64,000 nucleotides of DNA from Bugula neritina (Eukaryota > Bryozoa > Gymnolaemata > Cheilostomatida > Bugulidae): the NCBI GenBank assembly GCA_964035545.1, contig OZ037766.1, positions 1,545,501-1,609,500 of the forward strand, given 5' to 3'. A program made the translations under genes and the position numbers. The notes beneath the pieces were generated by a model, which worked only from the letters and a program-made list of their open reading frames with translations, had not been told where the DNA came from and made no database searches. This document shows, one piece after another, positions 57,442 through 64,000 of this stretch. The first letter of the stretch is position 1. Each line of letters opens with the position of its first letter.

Positions 57442-60400
57442 ATCTTATTCTTTAACAAACTCACATTTCACATGTTCTACCAATAAATTTCACAAATGGG
57501 AGACTACATCCTAAAACAATGAAATTAACAATTTATTCAAAAATTCAAAATAAAAACAGCAAATAAATGTAAAAATCTTGCAACAAAATTTGCTAGCATA
57601 TCTTTTTAGTTTCAAACATGAAATCATACATTAAACTCAAGTCTGTTTAAAGTTGCTGTCTATATGTGAAGTCTTAATTTGCAGGCTAAAAACTATGCCT
57701 TTTGCCATGCTGGCCACATGATTTTGATAGTTTCTGCATAAAGCACAGGGGCAATTATGACTGAACGTTGTTTATGACATCACCAATAGCCTTGCAGGAA
57801 TTCAAATTTTGCTTACTAGGTCAGCAGATTAACTAGACCACCGTAGCGGTACTGATTATCCTGACGACAATGTGTAGATGTACCAATGTTTAAATTACAT
57901 GGTGAATAAATTGAGTCACCTTTACAATAAACACCATTGTGGGTGTTGCACCGGACCCAATCTTATCCAATCAAATATCAGAGAAGTCATATATATTAAA
58001 CTGAAACTCATTCTTAAACTCACAAAAATCTGTATTTCATTTCAATTCTTTTACAATTGCAATTGAATAAAACCTGAACTGAAACAAAAGACGTCAAATG
58101 TTTTGTTAAAATTAGTTGAAATTAACATTTTGATTTTAAATAATTTCAACTTCTACAAAATTAATAACAATAATGAATTATGAATAAATTAAAATATCAC
58201 AATAATTACAATAGCTATGGCTACAGGCTACAACCTTAACTAAACAAATATTCTTATACTTATAGTTTTATTTCCAAGTTTAACTGTCTGTATAAGTATC
58301 TGTATTAGTATATCACTATAAGCTCAAGTATACTAATAATTTTATTCATAAATATAATCATAATGTCAATATTAATAATAATAAATTCTAATTTACTGAT
58401 TATCATTATTATAATAACCTTGAAGATAATCATTATCCTAATGTTAATAATAATGATAATGTAAATTAAATATTAAAGTTTAAATTAACATAAACACCTA
58501 GGGCTAGCGGGCTAGTAAGTAGTACTAGTACCAGTTAGTAGTACTAATATTAATAATAGTTATACTAAGTCTAATAGATAATAGCATTTATTTTGATCTT
58601 ACACTTGCAGTTGAAGTTCAATTTCACTTTCACTTTGAGTTAGAGTCAAAGAGTGCAAAAAATAACTTCAACTTAAACTAGGTTTCAAAGTTAAAAATAA
58701 AATTAAATGATCTTAAATTTAATAATTGTCATCCTTCATTTTTAATTTTATGGTTAATAGATGATAATTAATTTTAAAGCCGGAAATTTATATCGTTTAA
58801 AAATAGTTAAATTATTTTATTTGTATAATTGTTTTTGGCATGAGATCAAAACGAAAATGGTTTAGGTTATTTTGTTTTAACACCTTTGCTGGATCAGGTG
58901 TTGCACGATCTTTAGCGAAAAGAGGCTCGATACAAAGCAGGAAATGTCAAAGCGAAACCGAAACTTATTTAACGTTTCTAAAGCCACAGACCTATCGACT
59001 TTTACTATATTATATTAGTTAAAATGAGAGGATTGTGATTAATCTCTTCCGCAACCTTGGTCGTGCCAGATTATTGCAGTGTGGTATATTAAGAGTGTTG
59101 ACTTTAAACCATGAAAAATCATTATGTCGCTAATGGTACCGCGAGTTTATATAAGTTATAAAGGAAAAATTTTGCCACTTTTGTGATTTTATTTTTTTTT
59201 TATATTATGTGTCCATTTTTTTTAGTTTTGTTTATTGGTAAAGTTTTTAAACATATTTTCAATACATATAAAATTTTAAAAATAATTAAAACTTAATCAT
59301 GCACGTAAATACAAAGCTATAAAGTTTAAGCTTCGCTGTGATTACAATGTGAATATGAATTGAATAATGCTTGCAATAACCATTTTACACAAAATACGTT
59401 ACAGTTGCTATAAATGTAAGACTAGTAAATTGGATGCAAATAGGCACGGTAATACTATTTAATTTATGCTATTTTTGAAATTTGTAGTAAATATTCGGCA
59501 TGTTGCTATAGATGTATTCAAGTATTATTTCATACTTGACATTTTGTATGCTATACCACTACAATATAATATACTACAGATATAGCATCCTGCTTCCCTG
59601 CAACCTTAGTTAGAGCTTAATATTGTTTTGTATTGAATACTTCCATGTATTCTATCTTTTCCCCATTTATAATATATCTTTTCTTCCATACATAGTGTAT
59701 GCCTACTATATAGAATAGCAGTAACATTAAATAGACACACACTTACAAGGTTATACACCATGATACAGGACATACAACTAATTATTGGAGATGGTACAAC
59801 ATTAGCCCTAAAAGTATACTTCCACATATATGATGTTTCGCAACAGGACTTCTAGCCTAAGGATTATAGCACTTCGCTCTTTAGCTATAAGATACTTATC
59901 ACTTTCGTACCCTTACCTTTTATGTTGAGTGACGGAGCTCTGGCTACAAGAAGTAAGCAGTGAGAGAACCTTCTATCTAAACGTGGCAGCTTTGGTACAG
60001 GATTCCAGATCTCTTGTACACTAGAGTCCGTCGTAAGCAGATGTGACTGAAGAGAAGAATAATACCGGTAAGTGTGATACCAACTATCAACGCGTTATAG
60101 TTATACACATGTAGAATATTCTAATTGTATGCATACCCTGTGTTATATTAGGTACTTAGTAGTTGAAAACCCCCAGTACTCAATATAACATTTTGGAGGA
60201 GGCACTGGCTTTTGCCCAAGGTTGCCCTTGTTAAATATTGTGTCCAGCTTTATATTAATAGCTCTTGACACTTGGTTAACCACCCGTGCGCCAGGGGATA
60301 AAATTATATTGATACTTTAAATAGTGTTGATCAGGCCTCATTTGGCTGTTCACTAATATTTTCCTGTAGGTTTTATATTCGCTGAGCTCATATTTTGCTC

Positions 60401-61308
60401 GTGGGTAGACCGTAGAAGTGCTAGGCCGCACTGAGAAAATATTAATTGAAGCCAAAAAGGATCAACTTTTACATATTACCCCAAAACAATATACATCCAC
60501 AGACTAATAGTAATAGAGCGAGAATTCCTATATGTTTAATTTTTCTCTGCTGCTTAAAAGGTGAAAACAAGCCAGTTTTAATTTTTTTAGCCTAGAGATA
60601 ATTAATTGTAGAAGTGAATTACCTCCCTTTGCTAATAGGCTAATTTAGTTGTATAATTGGGTGAGCTGCAGATAAGGTTAACACGCTCCTTATTTAGCAG
60701 TTAATAAATTCCAAACAGATTCAGTCTACGACTGTCTGCTGAGGTATAGGCGCTGACAAGTACTATAATTAATAGTCTTGTCCTAAACATAATTTCTTAT
60801 AATTATCTACAATTTACTTTGCAGTGCATTGCCAATCAGAGCATCACTGAATTGTATATTATATATTTACATATTATACGAATAATACATTGCAGTACTA
60901 AGTATTGCAACACCTGCAGTGCAATCAGTGTATTATAGTACAAAGCATTGTCCTATTACGTATTATAGTACCTAAGTACAACAACTGCCTTACCACATAG
61001 TACGAATAATAAACTAATTAATTACTGTGGTTGACTAAATTTAAATTTTAGACTAGGCTTGAATAGCAGAAATAACTGAATAATTTGTAGTGTACAGAGG
61101 TCATAATAAAGGACTTCCACTAACTTAAAGTACTTAGCTGCAAGCCACACCTTGTCATATATACAGAATAGTACATGCACACATATCCTTGAGTAAGAAA
61201 TAGACACATAATTGTACATTAGCACAAAGTATAAACATTAATAACATTGCAAACAAGTACTGCTGAACTCACTTATTAGTTGGAAATTATAAGTCACGCA
61301 CCAACAAT
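57442..61308. other. Spacer between the PI3-kinase start and the gag-env element
   Basis: Very AT-rich. It holds the presumed PI3-kinase promoter at its left end and a diverged SINE (57735-57860). The right end should include the 5' end of the retroelement. At 60052-60070 gaataataccg|gtaagtgtg looks like a leader exon with donor, but I could not delimit an LTR because the 3' end of the element is outside the window. Confidence 0.45.
57735..57860 (-). mobile_element. Diverged SINE fragment
   Basis: On the minus strand: aaggctattggtgatgtcat and cagtcataattgcccctgtg, matching blocks of the copy at 13470-13650. The aagggcatcc core and the tRNA-like head are eroded. Confidence 0.5.
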
Positions 61309-63825
61309 ATGAGCACCGGAACCGTGACCACCGCCACAACTACAGTCACCACTAGTGTTAGTACTATTACGACACCAGGTAGTGCCACAAATGTAGCCAC
61401 GGGCTTAGACACTCCTACTCTCTCACAAGATTCGACAAGAGAAGGAGCTCACGCATTGGTTGAGTTGTCCGAAAGACGACTCCCGATGAACCCGCATGAA
61501 ATTGCAAGATTCTACGAGTTAGAATACAAGAAACTTGTAGAGGAGCAGGAAAAGCAAAAGGATGTATGGAGATATGAGCAAGAGCAATGGCGACAGTATC
61601 AACAAACGAAAGAGCATGAACTGGCGGAACAGTTTCAGCGCCTCGAGGTAGAAAGACAAGAGCAAGCAAGGAGACGGTTCGAGATAGAGGAAAGTTTTGA
61701 AATCCAACGGAGAAAGTTCTATGAGGAACAGAGCGCTGTCCAAGAACAACAGCAAAATGAGTTTCTGGAAAGAGAGCATCGGCTCACAATCCAGCAACAA
61801 AAGTTACAACAACAACTTGAAGATTTTCGGAATCTCACCTTGGGTCAAAGATCTACCAATGATGCAAATGTCATGCCGGAACCAACTCCGCCACCTCGAA
61901 CTCGCCTACCTCCACCAGTTACGCCACGGAAAACAAGTAGAAGGCAACTTCACGAACAACCAGCACCTACACCTACAAATACTACCTTGGAATTCACATC
62001 AAGTTATCCCCACATTGCTAATCAACAATCACCAAAACCTCATAACTCACCAATCCAAAGCTTAGCTGAAACACCATCTGAACACAGCATTGGAGTAGCT
62101 GATGCGAGAAAATTTCACAACTCACCTATTATTCTGAGAGAGCCTCCACAGAACATCAAATTTAAAGGAACTCCTGGTTCCAGCTGGGAGTTATTTCTTG
62201 AAAAATGGGAAAAGAACATAAAAAAACTGCAGCTTAGTGATTATCAGATGGCACAAAACCTTTCAGATGCCCTGGAAGGTGGTGCCTATCAGGTTTTCAA
62301 GGCAGTAGTTGCAAAGGAGCCCACGCTAGCGATTAGTTACAAGAGTCTTCGAGAGAGGTTGTGCAAAGAGTTTGTCGACTCAAGCAAATTAGTGTGGAAC
62401 ATAAAGATGGGGAAGAAAAGCGTACTAGAATATTATGGCGAATTTATGGAAGCTGCCAACACCCAATGGCCTGACCTATCCCTTGAACATAAAGATAGCG
62501 TGCTAGTATCTGCTTTTATTACTGGTCTACGACCAGGATTGAAGAGGCACCTCCTCTCTAAAAACCCCACAACTGTAGAAAGTGCTAGGAAACTTGCACT
62601 TAAGCAAGAAAATGTAGAACATCAGATGGGAGATGACACCCAGAAAATAGTGGCAACAGTAAACTCATCTGACTCAGTTCAAAAGCTAGAAAAAGAGGTA
62701 GAATGGTTGAAAACTTTAGTGCACAACCAAGCTAAAGAGCAACGGCAGCCCCAATACCAACAGCACCAACAACAGAGTCAAGGGTTTGGAATGAGAAATG
62801 ACAGAGGTAGAGGTGGTGGATGGAGAGGAACAACAAACCGAGGAAGAGGACGAGGTAGATACTTCAACCAGGGGAAGCCTCAACCCTACTACCAATCTTC
62901 TCCCCGGTACCCTCACCCACCAGCACAACTTCCTTCCTGCCCACCTCAACCACCCTCTCACCAGCAACCACAACGTAATCAGTGCTCTGGTCAACAGAGC
63001 AAAACCAAAGATTACAGTGGGACGCGACACATCAATGCTATTGAGAGCCTGGAGGGTGATGAATTTGCTGAGGCCCTTCTGACTCAGCCTCCTCAAGATG
63101 ACATAGCTGAGGAATCAGTGAATTCAATTCAAACCTCTCCAAATGAATTCATCTCTGACAGGAAACCCAAAAGAAAAAGAAGCAGAGGACGGGGGACTGG
63201 TTTGTCAACAATGCAAACCTACATGTTGGCACTAGTGGCAATGTGTATGCTGATCAGTGTAGCCGCAGCCACTGCACCAGTAAAAGGCACAGCTCTCCTG
63301 GGGCCAGCGTTGGCCAGTCAGACTCTCACCAGCATACTATCTGTGTTAGTGTTGACAGCAGTAGTGAATGCATTGTCTAACACGACTGTTTTTAACACTA
63401 CACAGAAGGCACAGCCGCAGTATGCCAGGTATCCTTTGGTGTGTAGTTCCAGTGAAGTGAGGCGACCATCTATTCATCAATTGAATCATGACTTCCAATG
63501 TGATCCGACTCCAAGACCCAATAGTACTCATGCGCCAACCCCTGTGAAGGCTACGGTTTACAGAAAAAATGTAGTGGAATGGCGTACAGCAGCCTATCAA
63601 TGCACTAAAATGCTGTACACCATCTCCACACAAATATCACTTTTTACGGACGTGAAAACTAAGAAGGAATCTCACCGGTCACTGCCAGTTAGCCGCAGCG
63701 AATGCGAAAATATGGTACTAGAGAAGAGATGCAATGAAGGTGCCCTATCTGGAAGTGATGGTGCATACACTACAAAAAAACAAAGCTGCAGGATTAGCTT
63801 ATGTTTGGTGCTGCAAGTGGCATGA
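61309..63825 (+). CDS. Retroelement gag joined to env-like sequence, pol absent
   Basis: One open frame of 838 codons. Residues 1-60 are Thr/Ser-rich; 65-175 form a long Glu/Gln/Arg coiled coil; 290-440 are a Retrotrans_gag-type capsid domain (WELFLEKWEKNIKKLQL, WNIKMGKKSVLEYYGEF, GLRPGLKRHLL); 495-520 are an RG-rich box (GRGRGRYF) where a CCHC zinc knuckle would be expected. A basic stretch (KPKRKRSRGRGTG, about 618-630) precedes a hydrophobic segment (YMLALVAMCMLISVAAA, about 638-655) that looks like a signal peptide, then a Cys-containing segment with glycosylation sequons. Protease, RT, RNase H and integrase are all missing between gag and this env-like part. The frame ends soon after an A7 tract at 63774-63780; a different frame continues the Cys-rich sequence to the window end. 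Either an internally deleted gypsy/BEL-type element or a copy of a spliced env-type RNA. Confidence 0.82.
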   Translation: MSTGTVTTATTTVTTSVSTITTPGSATNVATGLDTPTLSQDSTREGAHALVELSERRLPMNPHEIARFYELEYKKLVEEQEKQKDVWRYEQEQWRQYQQTKEHELAEQFQRLEVERQEQARRRFEIEESFEIQRRKFYEEQSAVQEQQQNEFLEREHRLTIQQQKLQQQLEDFRNLTLGQRSTNDANVMPEPTPPPRTRLPPPVTPRKTSRRQLHEQPAPTPTNTTLEFTSSYPHIANQQSPKPHNSPIQSLAETPSEHSIGVADARKFHNSPIILREPPQNIKFKGTPGSSWELFLEKWEKNIKKLQLSDYQMAQNLSDALEGGAYQVFKAVVAKEPTLAISYKSLRERLCKEFVDSSKLVWNIKMGKKSVLEYYGEFMEAANTQWPDLSLEHKDSVLVSAFITGLRPGLKRHLLSKNPTTVESARKLALKQENVEHQMGDDTQKIVATVNSSDSVQKLEKEVEWLKTLVHNQAKEQRQPQYQQHQQQSQGFGMRNDRGRGGGWRGTTNRGRGRGRYFNQGKPQPYYQSSPRYPHPPAQLPSCPPQPPSHQQPQRNQCSGQQSKTKDYSGTRHINAIESLEGDEFAEALLTQPPQDDIAEESVNSIQTSPNEFISDRKPKRKRSRGRGTGLSTMQTYMLALVAMCMLISVAAATAPVKGTALLGPALASQTLTSILSVLVLTAVVNALSNTTVFNTTQKAQPQYARYPLVCSSSEVRRPSIHQLNHDFQCDPTPRPNSTHAPTPVKATVYRKNVVEWRTAAYQCTKMLYTISTQISLFTDVKTKKESHRSLPVSRSECENMVLEKRCNEGALSGSDGAYTTKKQSCRISLCLVLQVA

Positions 63826-64000
63826 CTTTGAAGTGAAACAATGCAGTTATATTTCGGCTTCGGTATACAAGACATTTGGGAAAAGTTCTTTTGAAAGCAC
63901 CGCAGGTGACGTTTCCCATTGCAACTCATACTCTGATGGCTACTGCAAACTCAGAGATCAATCTATGCTGATATGGGAAACAGAACGAGAAGCTAATTGT
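63728..64000 (+). pseudogene. env-like continuation in another frame, cut by window end
   Basis: After the A7 run the Cys-rich glycoprotein-like sequence goes on in the +1 frame relative to gag-env, with AYVWCCKWHDFEVKQC, SSFESTAGDVSHC and MLIWETEREANC, and remains open to base 64000. That frame has a stop just upstream (about 63717), so it cannot be read alone from a long ORF. The pattern of paired cysteines and LIW before a Cys is typical of retroelement env-like proteins. A single-base indel in the homopolymer, real or from sequencing, would explain it. Confidence 0.7.

Noticed and set aside
61240-61308. Primer-binding site and LTR end just before the gag start
   Set aside because: A TGG-starting stretch exists near 61281, but it matches no tRNA end I know and no second LTR is in the window.

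Overview
The window is animal nuclear DNA. Genes are split by GT-AG introns into many short exons, introns and spacers are AT-rich and packed with minisatellites, and the recognisable proteins (a class II PI3-kinase, a doublecortin-domain DCDC2-type protein, a THRAP3/BCLAF1-like protein with a Btz-type C-terminus) are metazoan families. A tRNA-derived SINE, a copia LTR element and a retroelement carrying gag and env-like sequence also fit an invertebrate. A spiralian such as a mollusc is my guess, but nothing here proves the phylum. All exon models below were assembled by hand from splice sites and reading phase; each total coding length divides by three.

Layout. 160-5308 (+): a 12-exon arginine/serine-rich gene ending in an RGG box inside a THRAP3/CASC3-type motif. 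7611-11938 (+): an 8-exon gene with an AKAP2/MISP-like helix motif. 14212-15378 (+): a 3-exon gene for a 149-residue protein, perhaps a ciliary microtubule protein. 16896-20097 (-): a single-pass membrane protein whose tail carries several tyrosine motifs of SH2-docking type. 20891-24014 (+): a complete but non-autonomous Ty1/copia element with apparently identical 273-bp LTRs, a 5-bp target duplication, an initiator-Met half-tRNA primer site, and an interior mostly replaced by satellite repeats. 26670-36075 (+): a 13-exon DCDC2-type gene with two DCX domains and 24 copies of an 11-residue repeat. 36949-57441 (-): a complete 32-exon class II PI3-kinase of 1887 residues, convergent with the DCDC2-type gene. 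61309-64000 (+): the left part of a second retroelement in which gag runs into env-like sequence with no pol between them.

How the parts relate. The PI3-kinase (endocytic, phosphoinositide-producing) and the DCDC2-type protein (cilium and spindle microtubules in vertebrates) are convergent neighbours, but there is no sequence evidence of joint control. The most unusual signal is structural: at four places, in two genes, minisatellites look as if they grew out of a splice junction, so that exon-edge sequence plus a working-type splice signal is copied many times into the intron. Other points to check are a DFS in place of DFG in the PI3-kinase, a near-perfect cruciform in its last intron, the young but gutted copia copy, and the gag-env reading frame with a break in an A7 tract.
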